In this document: positions 1-11,683 of the stretch, one piece after another
Position numbering within the stretch: the stretch's first letter is position 1
Layout of the letters: every line of letters starts with the position of its first letter
NCBI GenBank assembly: GCA_963831645.1
Contig: CAWHQZ010000008.1
Location: 1 to 64,000 of the forward strand
Length of the DNA: 64,000 nt
Direction of reading: 5' to 3'
Origin: CAWHQZ01 sp963831645
GTDB taxonomy: Bacteria; Pseudomonadota; Alphaproteobacteria; Rhizobiales; Aestuariivirgaceae
Made by a program: the position numbers and the translations under genes
The notes under the pieces: model-generated
The model's database searches: none
What the model saw: the letters and a program-made list of their open reading frames with translations, nothing else
Told to the model about the DNA's origin: nothing

Positions 1-119
1 CCCAGCAGGTCAGCTGGGCGTCATGACCCCGGTCGACCTGCCTGCGATGGAGATGGCAAGTGGCTTGCTGTTGCAGGTAGCGGCTCCATATTCGCCAACC
101 TACAGACAACAATAGGATC

Positions 120-2717
120 GTGCTCAGGCGGGCATTGCGGCGACTGGCCATCTTGGCCCTGACGATGTTGATCATCGTCATCATCGGCCTGCTTGTCCTG
201 CACACCAACCCCATCCAGGCACGGATCCTGAACTGGTCCATTGCCGAGCTCGAGAAGCGGTTCGATCTCGATCTGACCGCCGACGACCTGCATTACAACC
301 TCGCCGCCCGCCGCGTCACGATGACCAACGTGCGCCTGGCCGCCGTCGGCCATCACGACGACCCGTTCTTCGTCGCCGCCCGCGTCACCGTGAAGCTGCC
401 CTGGGCGGCGTACCAGGGCCGGCTGCGCTTCGACGAGGTCAGCATCGACAGCGGGAGCGTGGGGATCACTCGCGACGCGCAAGGTGTTTCGAATCTGCCG
501 CCCGGCCGCGGCACCCGCGATCCGAACGCGCCGGCGCGCCGCATCGACATCCGCGCGCTGACCATTCGCGCGCTCGATTTCGTCTATCGCGACCTGCGCC
601 GCGACATCGAGATCCGCACGCCTCGGATACGCACCGATCTCGCCTGGAATGGCAGCGGCGCGAGAGGACCGATCGCTATCGAGAACGATGTGCTCATCCG
701 CATCCGCGAGCGGCGCGTGACGATGAAGCCGGTCAACGGTGTGATGGTGTTCGACGGATCGAACGTCGCGCTCGAGCAGGTGCGGCTCGACACCACCGAC
801 GGCGACTTCACCGTCGATGGCGAGATCGCGCGCGCGCTGGACAAGCCGACACTGAACCTGACATTCACGGGTGCAACGGAGTTGTCGGTGTCCTCACGCT
901 GGGCGACGCCGCCCATCCACGTGTCGGGCCGCGCGGCCATCGACGCACGCATGACCGGCGCCCCCAGCGCGTTCGTCCTCGACGCGCACGTCAAGGCCGA
1001 CGACGCGAACGTCGGCACCGAGCGGGGCGTCGCGATCGACGCCGAGTCACAGCTCACCGTCGATCGTGTGACTGTGTCACGCTCGATCATCAAGCCTTCC
1101 ACCGGCGGAGAAATCCGGGCGACGGTCGAAGTGCCGTTCGCGACGGGGGCGCCGTGGTGGATCAAGGCGGCCTACGACGGCATCGACGCCGCAACGGCCT
1201 TCCGTCTCGCCGAGGTGCGGCCGCTGCCGCTTGGCGCGGCGCTCTCCGGCACGGCGACGATCGATCGCGCGGCTGGCGAACCGTTCCGGCTGGAAGTGCA
1301 CAATACCGCGGCGCCGAGAAACGTGCGCGGCACCGCGCCTCTCGCGGGCCGGGTCACTTTTGTGATCGATGGGGATCGATGGCGTGCCGAGCAGGACCAT
1401 CGAATGGGATCGACGCATGTCGCCGGTCCGCTCGGCGGGGTCTGGAACCGCCGTGCGGCGAGCCAGTCGACATTCGACCGCGCGAACCCTCTCGCGGTCA
1501 GCACCGGCGACGTATCGGAGGCGGCGCGGTTTGCCGCGCTCTTCGGACTTGCGGCGCCGGCGATCGTCACCGAGATGCACGGTCCGCTGACGGCGGACGT
1601 GACCATCGGCGGAACGTTCACCGATCCGCGATTCGCCGGGGTGGCCCAAAGCGCCGGCCTCGACGTGCCGTCGCTCGGCAACGCGGCGGTGAAGGCCAAC
1701 TTCGAGGCGTCGCGGCACGCCGTCAACGCCACGAGCATCGAGGCCACGCTCGGGACGACCAGCGTGCGCGGGGAGGTGTTGGCGAATCTCGACACCAGGC
1801 GGCTCGCCGGCACAGTGAACATCGACTCGCCCAATGCCGCCGACCTGTTGACGACGCTGCCCGAGGCGGTTCAAGTGCAAGGACCGCTCGAAGCCACCGC
1901 CACTCTTGGTGGCACCGTCGATGTTCCGGATATCGACGTGCAGGTCCGTGGTTCCGGCCTGACCCTCGCCGGTCAGGCGCTCGAGTCGCTGACGGGCAAC
2001 ACGCGAGTCGTCGACAATGGCGTCAACGTCGAGAGCCTCACGCTTCGTCAAGCGGGCGGCGGCGAGATACATGCGACAGGGCGGTACGACTGGCGGTCCC
2101 GCACGTACACACTCGATCTCGACGGACAGAATCTCGTCTGGCGGGGCACGCTGGCGCGTCTGGGTGACGCCGAAGCCCGTCTGGCGCTGAAGTTCTCGGG
2201 CCAGGGTCCGATCGATCAGCCCGTCGGCGAAGGCGCCATCGAATTCGCCGTGTCCGGCGGTCTGGCCGGCCAGCTGATCGATCGCGGCGTCGCGAACATC
2301 CGCCTGAATGGCGAGACCGCCCTGGTGACCGCGCACATTCCCACACTCGGCGCACTCATCACCGCGAACATCACCCCGCGTCAGCCCTTCCACTACGACG
2401 CCGTGGTCGTCATGAATCGCATCGACCTCGCGCCGATCATCACGCTGCTGGGGCTTCGGCAGGAATTCGTGACCGGCACCGCCAGCCTCAGTGCGAACGC
2501 GAGCGGGCTGCTGACCGAGCCGGCGCGCTCGAACGTCTTCATCAACCTGCAGGACCTCAACGCCGACGTGTCGGGCGTGCCGCTGCGTCTTGTCACGCCG
2601 TCCCGGCTGGCGTGGGATGGCGCAGCCTTCATCGTCGACAACCTCGATGTGACGGTCGGACAAGGTCGCCTGGCGGCGAGCGGCCGCCTGGGCGAAGGCG
2701 GCATCAACAGGAACTGA
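120..2717 (+). CDS. AsmA/TamB-like inner-membrane-anchored protein, 3' end lost
   Basis: The protein has one N-terminal membrane anchor (residues about 9-27, rich in L and I) followed by a long periplasmic region. That region is made of repetitive, beta-rich segments with many short G-x-x-x-V/L strands, typical of AsmA/TamB/YhdP proteins that bridge inner and outer membranes for lipid or protein traffic. GTG is taken as the start because it directly precedes the anchor. The frame ends at INRN-stop immediately before a run of C, so the stop is probably an artefact. Relatives usually carry a conserved C-terminal TamB domain that is missing here. Style and codon use suggest a source different from the rest of the window, perhaps an acidobacterium; that is only an impression. 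The exact family member cannot be named. Confidence 0.6.
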   Translation: MLRRALRRLAILALTMLIIVIIGLLVLHTNPIQARILNWSIAELEKRFDLDLTADDLHYNLAARRVTMTNVRLAAVGHHDDPFFVAARVTVKLPWAAYQGRLRFDEVSIDSGSVGITRDAQGVSNLPPGRGTRDPNAPARRIDIRALTIRALDFVYRDLRRDIEIRTPRIRTDLAWNGSGARGPIAIENDVLIRIRERRVTMKPVNGVMVFDGSNVALEQVRLDTTDGDFTVDGEIARALDKPTLNLTFTGATELSVSSRWATPPIHVSGRAAIDARMTGAPSAFVLDAHVKADDANVGTERGVAIDAESQLTVDRVTVSRSIIKPSTGGEIRATVEVPFATGAPWWIKAAYDGIDAATAFRLAEVRPLPLGAALSGTATIDRAAGEPFRLEVHNTAAPRNVRGTAPLAGRVTFVIDGDRWRAEQDHRMGSTHVAGPLGGVWNRRAASQSTFDRANPLAVSTGDVSEAARFAALFGLAAPAIVTEMHGPLTADVTIGGTFTDPRFAGVAQSAGLDVPSLGNAAVKANFEASRHAVNATSIEATLGTTSVRGEVLANLDTRRLAGTVNIDSPNAADLLTTLPEAVQVQGPLEATATLGGTVDVPDIDVQVRGSGLTLAGQALESLTGNTRVVDNGVNVESLTLRQAGGGEIHATGRYDWRSRTYTLDLDGQNLVWRGTLARLGDAEARLALKFSGQGPIDQPVGEGAIEFAVSGGLAGQLIDRGVANIRLNGETALVTAHIPTLGALITANITPRQPFHYDAVVVMNRIDLAPIITLLGLRQEFVTGTASLSANASGLLTEPARSNVFINLQDLNADVSGVPLRLVTPSRLAWDGAAFIVDNLDVTVGQGRLAASGRLGEGGINRN

Positions 2718-2718
2718 A

Positions 2719-2770
2719 CCCCCCCCCCCCTTTTTTGAACCCCCCCCCCCCCCCCCCCCCCCCCTTTTCC
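2719..2770. other. Poly-C junction, probable assembly artefact
   Basis: Twelve C, then TTTTTTGAA, then twenty-five C, then TTTTCC. No biological element of this kind is known to me. Long G runs (C on the other strand) are the well-known dark-cycle artefact of two-colour Illumina chemistry. A gene truncated on the left and an insertion sequence truncated on the right meet here, which is what a false join would look like. Confidence 0.75.
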
Positions 2771-2790
2771 AACATAAAAACGTATTGTGA

Positions 2791-2844
2791 AGCGGGGCCG
2801 TGGTCGCGAAAGATATCCGCGACCTCCAGCGCCGGCCGGACCAT
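2791..2844 (-). pseudogene. IS91-type transposase, first ~18 codons only
   Basis: The ATG and following codons read MVRPALEVADIFRDHGPA, nearly the same as the start of the transposase in the second element of the window (MARPVLEVADIFRDHGPA). The match stops about 20 bases before the poly-C run, so the rest of the transposase is lost at the junction. It lies 13 bases downstream of the recombinase gene on the same strand, the same spacing as in the other two copies. Confidence 0.75.
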
Positions 2845-2857
2845 GCGGGCGTCGCGT

Positions 2858-3772
2858 TTACGCCGGCTTACCCCTCTTTCTCGGCCGCTGGTGCGCGCCG
2901 CCGAGCTGCGCGAGCGGGCTCTCGATGGCCGCGATCCGACCCGTGGCCACGCGCGTGTAGCGCGCCGTCGTGTCCAGCTTGTCGTGGCCGAGCAGAGCCT
3001 GGATCAGCCGGATATCGGTGCCGCCCTCGAGCAGATGCGTCGCAAAGCTGTGGCGCAGCGAATGCAGGCTGATGCGCTTCCTGATGCCGGCAGCATCCGC
3101 CGTCTCATGGAACAGGCGGCTGAGCTGGCGCGTCGTCAGATGCAGTCCGCGTCGGCGGCCGGGGAACAGCCAGCGCTCCGGTGGCGGCACGCCTGCATCG
3201 TAGCGGGTCGGCCGCCCCTTCCACCATTGCCGCAGCAGTGACAGCACCTCCGGCGGCAACATGACGTGGCGATCCTTGCGGCCCTTGGACTGCACGATGC
3301 GGATGATCATCTGCGCGCTGTCGATGTCGCCGGCTCGCAGCCGAACGATCTCGCCCGCCCGCAGCCCGCAGCCATAGCCGAGCGCCAGCATGACGTGGAC
3401 CTTGAGATTGCCCGACATGGCGAGCAGGCGCTTGGCCTCCTCCGGGCTGATGACGAGCGGCAGCTTCTGCGGCTCCTTGAGGTGGTAGACCTCGGCGGCG
3501 AGATCGTGCCGCCGCAGCGTGACGCGGAACAGAAACCGCACCCCGGTCATGATCCGGTTGCGATTGCAGATGCTCAACCCGCTCTCGATCAGATGCAGTT
3601 GGAAGCGGCGGACATCGTCGGCTGTCGCCGTATCCGGCGAGCTCCCCAGGAATGCGGCGAACCGCCTGCAGCTGTCGATGTGGCTTCTGTGCGAGTGCGG
3701 CCCCAGCTTGCGGGCAGCCATGTCCTCGATCATGCGCTGGCGCAGCGGGCTGACGGTGGTATCAGTGCTCAT
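2858..3772 (-). CDS. Tyrosine recombinase of an IS91-type element
   Basis: A 304-residue phage-integrase-family recombinase with an N-terminal SAM-like core-binding domain (residues about 10-95) and a C-terminal catalytic domain. Catalytic signatures are visible: the Arg in CGLRAGEIVRL, the H-x-x-R box in LHSLRHSFATHLLEGG, the late His in LLGHDKLDTTARYT and the Tyr of that same motif. Recombinases of this type travel directly upstream of IS91-like rolling-circle transposases, as in the two other copies here. The reading frame is intact although its partner transposase is cut off after 18 codons. It shares the same architecture as the recombinases near 20.5-21.3 kb and 37.6-38.5 kb but is clearly divergent, so this is a separate element and not a recent duplicate. 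Confidence 0.85.
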   Translation of the reverse strand: MSTDTTVSPLRQRMIEDMAARKLGPHSHRSHIDSCRRFAAFLGSSPDTATADDVRRFQLHLIESGLSICNRNRIMTGVRFLFRVTLRRHDLAAEVYHLKEPQKLPLVISPEEAKRLLAMSGNLKVHVMLALGYGCGLRAGEIVRLRAGDIDSAQMIIRIVQSKGRKDRHVMLPPEVLSLLRQWWKGRPTRYDAGVPPPERWLFPGRRRGLHLTTRQLSRLFHETADAAGIRKRISLHSLRHSFATHLLEGGTDIRLIQALLGHDKLDTTARYTRVATGRIAAIESPLAQLGGAHQRPRKRGKPA

Positions 3773-4034
3773 GGGGAGCTTCTCCTGAGTGAGGTTGTGC
3801 CAAGACCTCGATCCTCAGGGCGGGGCTCCCCACCCCGCTATGACCTCTCAACCGGCTACCAAGCCCTCCATCGGGCACCCCGCGCAGCGGCTATCGCGGC
3901 AGCGATTTAGTGCTTTGACCCATTCCGGACGGTGAGGACGGGCGAGGGTATTGCCGCATAGACCTACAATTCCCATGATCTACCATCGCAAGGAGCGAAG
4001 TTCAGGAAGTAGACCTTGGTGGAGAAATCGGCAA

Positions 4035-4871
4035 ATGCTGTCAGGTCTAAACGCTAGGTCTGTTGGAGCGCTTTATGCTTGTTCACTGGGGATTTCTGGC
4101 CTTGCAACGTCAGCGGCGGCAGAATCTCTTTGGGAGCACAATGGATCGGTCATGAGGCTTCGAGCAGATGGCACGAGCCGTTCATTCGAATATGTGGTGC
4201 CCAGAGCCGGACTTCGAGAAGTCGGAGTAGTGGCTGGTGCAGTACTATTTGAAGGCTCCAAAACGGGAGACCAGTACTCAGGTATCGCTTATCTATTTTC
4301 CAAGAGCTGCGGCCGCATTGGCTATCCTGTGAAGGGGCCCGCATCCAAGGACCAAAGAAAGATCAAGCTGTCGGGTCGCGCGCCGAAACGAAACTCAAAA
4401 TGTAAAACTGCCGGACATCGCGACGATGTATTGGTGTTCAATTATCACTCGACTGCCGTGGACCAACAAGTCAGCTCTCCACTTGGTAGCGAAAGCCAGG
4501 ATGATCATTCCCCAGATTTGCAGAAATTGGACACTGACGATGCTGACGGTCGTTCGCATTCACGCTGGATTGCAGTTGCTAATGCAAGCTGGAGGGATGA
4601 AAAAGGCACCGCGCACGCCGCGGGTGCTTTTTCTGGCCTTACGAGTTCTCGCGAAGAAGCGATAGAAAAGGCGCTGAGAGGTTGTCAGGCACAAGGCGCG
4701 AAAGGCTGCACCTTGTCGGGTCCTTATGACAGCGGCTGTATTTACATCACTGTGGGATCAAATGCTGCTGGATCTCATGGCGGAATTGCAGAGACTGCAG
4801 ACGAAGCGATGCGCATCTGTACCGAAGGTGGTTTCAGCTGCAGAAAGCCGGTTGGCGGCTGCATAGAATGA
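4035..4871 (+). CDS. Secreted DUF4189-like protein
   Basis: From this ATG the protein begins with a signal peptide ending near ATSAAA-ES, so export to the periplasm or beyond is expected. A GGAG about ten bases upstream supports this start over the longer frame, which adds 28 arginine-rich residues. The middle part has paired cysteines (SCGRIGY and SKCKTAG). The last ~95 residues (WIAVANASW, then REEAIEKALRGCQAQGAKGC) match the pattern of DUF4189: a small strand, an Ala-rich helix and Cys pairs that probably form disulfides. Function of the family is unknown. It stands alone between an IS remnant and a TauE/SafE gene. G+C is lower than in neighbours, which suggests a recent arrival. Confidence 0.6.
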   Translation: MLSGLNARSVGALYACSLGISGLATSAAAESLWEHNGSVMRLRADGTSRSFEYVVPRAGLREVGVVAGAVLFEGSKTGDQYSGIAYLFSKSCGRIGYPVKGPASKDQRKIKLSGRAPKRNSKCKTAGHRDDVLVFNYHSTAVDQQVSSPLGSESQDDHSPDLQKLDTDDADGRSHSRWIAVANASWRDEKGTAHAAGAFSGLTSSREEAIEKALRGCQAQGAKGCTLSGPYDSGCIYITVGSNAAGSHGGIAETADEAMRICTEGGFSCRKPVGGCIE

Positions 4872-4951
4872 TCACGACGGCCGGAGCTGATCTTTCGCGT
4901 TTACCTGAATCCGCTTCAGACGCACCATGAGCTAAACGCGGGCGTCGAAGC

Positions 4952-5695
4952 ATGTGGGACCAGTTCGTACTTTTTGTGACGGTAGGCTTCGCAGCCCAAA
5001 TGATCGACGGCGCGGTGGGCATGGCCTATGGCGTTTCCGCTACCAGCGTGATGCTCAGCGTCGGCATTCCACCTGCAACTGCGAGCGCCAGCGTCCATGC
5101 GGCAGAAGTCTTCACCACAGGCATTTCCGGATTATCTCATTGGCGCTTTGGCAATGTCCACTGGCCGGTCGTTGCGAGACTTGCCATACCAGGGATGATC
5201 GGAGGAGCCCTTGGCGCGTACGTGCTAACCACTCTGCCTGAGGAAATTATCAGGCCCGTTGTAACGGGTTATCTTCTCCTCATGGGCATCTGGATCATTG
5301 CAAAAGCATTCTCGACCAGAAGCACCCCGGTCGAATGGCCCCGCTGGCTGGTCCCACTTGGCTTCGGCGGCGGCTTTCTGGATGCCGCTGGTGGTGGAGG
5401 CTGGGGTCCGATGGTTGCCTCGACATTGTTAGGCACCGGCGCGTCGCCTCGCTATACGATCGGCTCCGTAAATGCTGCCGAATTTTTTGTCACCCTGGTT
5501 ATTTCGGTAACGTTCCTGAGCACGATAGGCATTGAGCTCTGGCCCATTATCACTGGATTGATCATCGGCGGCGCGATTGCAGCGCCTTTTGCCGCTTACA
5601 TAGCGAAGACCGTTCCCGATCGACCTCTGATGGTCTTGGTTGGTGCGGTGGTAATTCTCCTTAGCATCCGCGGGCTTGTTCAATTGTTTATCTAA
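4952..5695 (+). CDS. TauE/SafE-family sulfite/anion exporter
   Basis: A 247-residue integral membrane protein with about eight hydrophobic segments and the family's two inverted repeats. Each repeat starts with a Gly/Asp-rich stretch, seen in the first at AAQMIDGAVGMAYG and in the second at GGGFLDAAGGGGWG. TauE/SafE proteins export sulfite, sulfoacetate or other small organosulfur anions; the substrate cannot be told from sequence. The length is typical. The start was chosen because the first membrane segment begins within six residues. There is no sulfur-metabolism gene beside it. A dispersed repeat copy follows the stop within 120 bases. Confidence 0.85.
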   Translation: MWDQFVLFVTVGFAAQMIDGAVGMAYGVSATSVMLSVGIPPATASASVHAAEVFTTGISGLSHWRFGNVHWPVVARLAIPGMIGGALGAYVLTTLPEEIIRPVVTGYLLLMGIWIIAKAFSTRSTPVEWPRWLVPLGFGGGFLDAAGGGGWGPMVASTLLGTGASPRYTIGSVNAAEFFVTLVISVTFLSTIGIELWPIITGLIIGGAIAAPFAAYIAKTVPDRPLMVLVGAVVILLSIRGLVQLFI

Positions 5696-5813
5696 TGTTG
5701 ATGGCCTTCGCCATCGACAGCGCCTCGTCGGAGTGCCTGCCAATCGTGAAGAGCGTCAGGCACCGGGCAAGTGCCTACTTCGGCGGCTGCCATGAGCCGG
5801 CGGCAAGTACCGC

Positions 5814-5898
5814 AGCCACTGACGAGCGACGCAATTCGCCGCTGCTTTTGAGTAGAAAGCAGACTGTCCCGCCGCTTAAATGAACAGCCGACTTTGAA
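5814..5898 (+). repeat. Dispersed hairpin repeat, copy 1 (diverged)
   Basis: Most diverged of five copies. It keeps the core order GACGAGCGACG, then GCTGCTTTTGAGTAGAAAGCAG, then CCGCCGCTTAAATGAACAGCC. The inner arms CTGCTTT/AAAGCAG pair, and the outer arms GAGCGACG/CGCCGCTT pair with one mismatch and one G-T. It lacks the TGGCACGAATGCG lead-in of the others. Confidence 0.6.
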
Positions 5899-5986
5899 GG
5901 CAAAGCTGCCGCTCGTCACCGTGCCGCGTCTCCCCAGATTGACCCTGAGCATTGGCGCCGGGGTCGGTGATACCCATATCGGGGAC

Positions 5987-6619
5987 ATGAAGTTACCTCC
6001 AACCTCTATTCTAACGATTTGCGGACTTGAAGAACTGGGCCATCACAGCACTAGAGGCGTTAGCCATGTCCTCTCAATCCTGGACCCGGACTGGCCCGAA
6101 CCAGAGGCATTTGCGGCCTACGATCCCCATCATCGAGCCACGTTGAACTTTCATGATGAGATTGAACCCGGACCAGGCCTCGTGCTTCCGCAACCCGAGC
6201 ACGTCGAGGCGGTTCTGCATTTCGGTCGCTTACTGACGGCTGGGGCAATCGCGCGTGAGAAGGCTCATTTGCTGGTTCACTGCCATATGGGTGTTTCTCG
6301 CTCCACCGCGGCAATGGCCATGCTGATGGCGCAGTCTAATCCCGAGGAAGGCGAGGAGCGGATTTTCTCCCAGCTACTCAGGCTGCGCCCCCAAGCCTGG
6401 CCGAACTCCCTCATGGTGGAATTTGCTGACAAGCAGCTTGGCCGCCGGGGACGGCTCATCACTGCACTGGGTGGCTTATACGCCGAGCAACTGGCAAAGC
6501 GGCCCGAGACGGAACATTTCATGCGAACCCATGGTCGGCGCCGCGAAATAGATATGGCAAGGGATCATACCCTCGGCCGGCAATTCCAATCCCACGCTCT
6601 GCCTCTGGCATCGATGTGA
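5987..6619 (+). CDS. Protein tyrosine phosphatase-like protein (Cys-based)
   Basis: The 210-residue protein holds a Cys-dependent phosphatase loop, HCHMGVSRS, in which Cys99 would be the nucleophile and Arg105 the phosphate binder. An Asp in NFHDEIEPG (about residue 57) is a candidate general acid. The layout resembles the short bacterial dual-specificity or tyrosine-phosphatase proteins of Hyphomicrobiales. The ATG chosen has GGGG six bases upstream and starts the conserved fold; a longer frame begins about 90 bases earlier inside repeat copy 1. The last codons (PLASM) run into repeat copy 2, so the C-terminus may have been altered by that insertion. Substrate unknown. Confidence 0.7.
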   Translation: MKLPPTSILTICGLEELGHHSTRGVSHVLSILDPDWPEPEAFAAYDPHHRATLNFHDEIEPGPGLVLPQPEHVEAVLHFGRLLTAGAIAREKAHLLVHCHMGVSRSTAAMAMLMAQSNPEEGEERIFSQLLRLRPQAWPNSLMVEFADKQLGRRGRLITALGGLYAEQLAKRPETEHFMRTHGRRREIDMARDHTLGRQFQSHALPLASM

Positions 6620-6718
6620 AGTGACGAGCGGCGCCATTTATGGCTGCTTCCATTTGAAAAGCAGACTGTGCCGCCGCTCCAATGCACAGCCGAGTTTGAC
6701 CCTTAAGAGACATGGCAC
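6607..6718 (+). repeat. Dispersed hairpin repeat, copy 2
   Basis: Begins GGCATCGATGTGAAGTGAC, then GAGCGGCG, an inner hairpin CTGCTT...AAGCAG, CCGCCGCTC and CAGCCGAGTTTGACCC. The outer arms GAGCGGCG and CGCCGCTC are perfectly complementary. It overlaps the last codons of the phosphatase-like gene and lies 80 bases before the SAM-domain frame. Confidence 0.75.
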
Positions 6719-6797
6719 CGTGCAAAACCTTGTTTGATAGGCCGCGCGCGTCAAACGTCCTATGCTGTGTGTCGTCCCATGCCAAGACGAGGCAGTC

Positions 6798-7031
6798 ATG
6801 ACGCCCGATATTCGCAAATGGCTGGAAGACTTGGGCCTTGGCAAGTACGTCGAGACGTTCGTCGCCAACGACGTGGACAAGGATGTTCTGCACGATCTGG
6901 ACGAGGGCGACCTGGAGCGGCTCGGCGTCTCACTCGGACATCGCAAGAAGCTATTGCGCGCCATCGCTGAACTTGGGGCCGTACCCACGGTAGATTCTAC
7001 GATCCGGGCGGGGGACCAGGGAAAGCGGTAA
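6798..7031 (+). CDS. SAM-domain fragment of a cyclase protein
   Basis: A 77-residue frame containing a sterile alpha motif (DIRKWLEDLGLGKYVETF, then LDEGDLERLGV and GHRKKLLRAIAEL). In many Hyphomicrobiales a SAM domain of this sort is the N-terminus of one long protein that continues with AERRQLTVMF, a cyclase domain, an AAA ATPase and TPRs. Here the frame stops after GDQGKR, while the codons just upstream of the next gene encode LAERRQLT in another frame. A single-base slip in the G-rich tract near 7008-7022 would join the two. It is either a decayed fusion or a sequencing indel. SAM domains mediate oligomerisation. Confidence 0.7.
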   Translation: MTPDIRKWLEDLGLGKYVETFVANDVDKDVLHDLDEGDLERLGVSLGHRKKLLRAIAELGAVPTVDSTIRAGDQGKR

Positions 7032-7068
7032 GCCTCTTCTTTCCCTAGCCGAACGCCGGCAACTCACG

Positions 7069-10167
<3,099 letters not shown>

Positions 10168-10218
10168 TGATGGAGTGCATCAGGCCGTTGAACCAGTGGG
10201 CGCAGTTTTCTCATCCAT

Positions 10219-10350
10219 TCAGCTCCTGTTCCTGGTCTGCTCGGCTATTGCAAGTGCATCGTCTACCTCGATGCCGAGGTAACGCACCGTGCTCTCGATC
10301 TTGGTGTGTCCCAATAGCAATTGGACGGCGCGTAGGTTGCCGGTGCGGCG
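10219..10350 (-). pseudogene. Tyrosine recombinase C-terminal remnant
   Basis: In this frame the reverse strand reads RRTGNLRAVQLLLGHTKIES, then TVRYLGIEVDDALAIAEQ and a stop. This is the unmistakable end of a site-specific integrase, carrying the catalytic His and Tyr. No recombinase sequence is recognisable upstream of RRTGN, so only about 43 residues are left. It marks an old integration or transposition site behind the big cyclase gene. Confidence 0.75.
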
Positions 10351-10502
10351 GCAGCATCAACGCGATCTCCACTGCCGACTTCTTGATATTCCAGCGCCCC
10401 GATCCCATATACAAGCGCTCCCTCGATGCGTGCGAGTTTGCTGAGTTGCTAACGTGACCCGCGCGAGATCGGCTCCGACTTGCAGCCCTAAGGAAGAAAC
10501 TA

Positions 10503-10712
10503 ATGCTTCGCCGCGGTTGCGACAGCATGCCCGATGAGCAGACCACGACCGTATCAGAGGGCGATGAAGAGCTAGTGTCGGAGCGCCTCATCCAACACAA
10601 GACAAGGCAATGTCTAGTGTGCCGGTCGCCATTTCAGAGCGCCTGGGCTGGCGAACGCATCTGCCGCCGGTGCAAGTCCACTTCGGCATGGCGGAGTGGT
10701 GTGCTCAGATAA
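10503..10712 (+). CDS. Small zinc-ribbon-like protein
   Basis: A 69-residue protein whose second half carries CLVCRSPFQSAWAGERICRR followed by CKSTSAWRSG. That gives a C-x2-C and a second C-x2-C pair spaced like a small zinc ribbon. I recognise this pattern from short hypothetical proteins of Bradyrhizobium-like genomes; function is not known. AAGGAAG lies eight bases before the ATG and supports this start. The acidic N-terminus is probably disordered. It is free-standing. Confidence 0.6.
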   Translation: MLRRGCDSMPDEQTTTVSEGDEELVSERLIQHKTRQCLVCRSPFQSAWAGERICRRCKSTSAWRSGVLR

Positions 10713-10953
10713 GCGCAAAGGTGACTCCGGCGATCGGAGCGACGCTGGAGTATTAACGAAAAGCGATCAATTGAGGGACCTTGATGCTGGTTCGCCGCAC
10801 GATCTATCCGATCATTTGTCATTGCGAACCAGAGGTAGCACGCTGAACGACGCCAAGAGATAAGCATGAGGACTTCATCAACACCACGGGGCTGACAGGT
10901 TATTTTCCGACCGCTCTAAGAGGTCGACGCCGCGGTCAAGCCAATCCAATGTC

Positions 10954-11085
10954 TTGGCCAATGCCAAAAGAAGCTACGAACGCTACGTCGTGCTCGCACG
11001 TGCCGCCGCATTGACCGGTGATACGACCGAGACCGAGAACCTTTATCAGCACGCAGAGCACTACTTCAGGCTGATGAGAGAATAA
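10954..11085 (+). CDS. DUF4167-type mini-protein or fragment
   Basis: Forty-three codons from a TTG read NAKRSYERYVVLARAAALTG, then a run ending YQHAEHYFRLMRE-stop. This matches the DUF4167 signature (an ERY/AEKY helix, then YYQHAEHYFRL). Complete family members begin with an Arg/Gly-rich stretch; RGRRRGQANPM is present just upstream but in another frame. So this may be a frameshifted small gene and not a true TTG start. Function unknown. Confidence 0.5.
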   Translation: MANAKRSYERYVVLARAAALTGDTTETENLYQHAEHYFRLMRE

Positions 11086-11209
11086 ACGGCTTGGAAGCAC
11101 GCAACGGTCTCGCGCACGGTGGTAATGCCCGACCAGCAGCAAATCGCCATGGATGCCTGTCCCGACGTGCTCGTCAAAACTCCCGCCTGCAAGGCAGAAG
11201 AGGCTCGCC

Positions 11210-11431
11210 ATGATCAAAGATGTACCTTCCTATTTCGGGCGGACAGTTGTTCGCATGCTTACCGGCGTGCTCGATGATGCTTGGCAAGAACTGGTCAACA
11301 ATCGCGACCCGCGAGTGGTCGACGGAACTTTGACGCGCGATCACGTTGCGAAGCGGATCCTGGAGAGCGCGATGTTGGGTGGGAGAAGCCCGAGCAGGCT
11401 CAAGGTCGAGGCGATGGCGAAAGCTGTGTGA
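11210..11431 (+). CDS. Conserved small hypothetical protein
   Basis: A 73-residue soluble protein with an AGAAGAGG ribosome site eight bases before the ATG. It contains a helical stretch (VLDDAWQELVNNRDPRVVDG) followed by HVAKRILESAMLG. Similar short proteins with an F/L-D-D-A-W motif are common in Hyphomicrobiales and have no assigned function. The flanking genes give no clue. Confidence 0.5.
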   Translation: MIKDVPSYFGRTVVRMLTGVLDDAWQELVNNRDPRVVDGTLTRDHVAKRILESAMLGGRSPSRLKVEAMAKAV

Positions 11432-11491
11432 AAAAGATCCGACCACCGATCCTGGTTCTTCTCAGGCAAATCCAAAACAAGATATCCGCCC

Positions 11492-11683
11492 ATGAGCATC
11501 ACCGAGCACAAATTCTCGGTCGGTCAGCAGGTTGAGTATTCATCGTCAAAGTCTGATCGTTTTCGGGCCGCGGAAACATTTGAGATCACCAGGCTCCTGC
11601 CCAGCGAAGGCTTCGATCTTCAGTCTATTTCTATAAGTGCGAGCCTTGAATTCAACACCGCCTATGGCACGAATGCGAAGTGA
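11492..11683 (+). CDS. Small hypothetical protein truncated by a repeat
   Basis: A 63-residue frame with a beta-rich start (HKFSVGQQVEYSSSKSDRF) and EITRLLPSEGFDLQ, a pattern I associate with ~70-residue small proteins of this order. After FDLQ the expected ending is absent. The last residues (TAYGTNAK) are encoded by the first bases of dispersed repeat copy 3, so the gene was probably cut by that repeat. Function unknown. Confidence 0.45.
   Translation: MSITEHKFSVGQQVEYSSSKSDRFRAAETFEITRLLPSEGFDLQSISISASLEFNTAYGTNAK

Noticed and set aside
1077..2663. A 528-codon antisense frame across the AsmA/TamB-like gene
   Set aside because: High-GC shadow of the plus-strand gene; composition is unnatural and no ribosome site is present.
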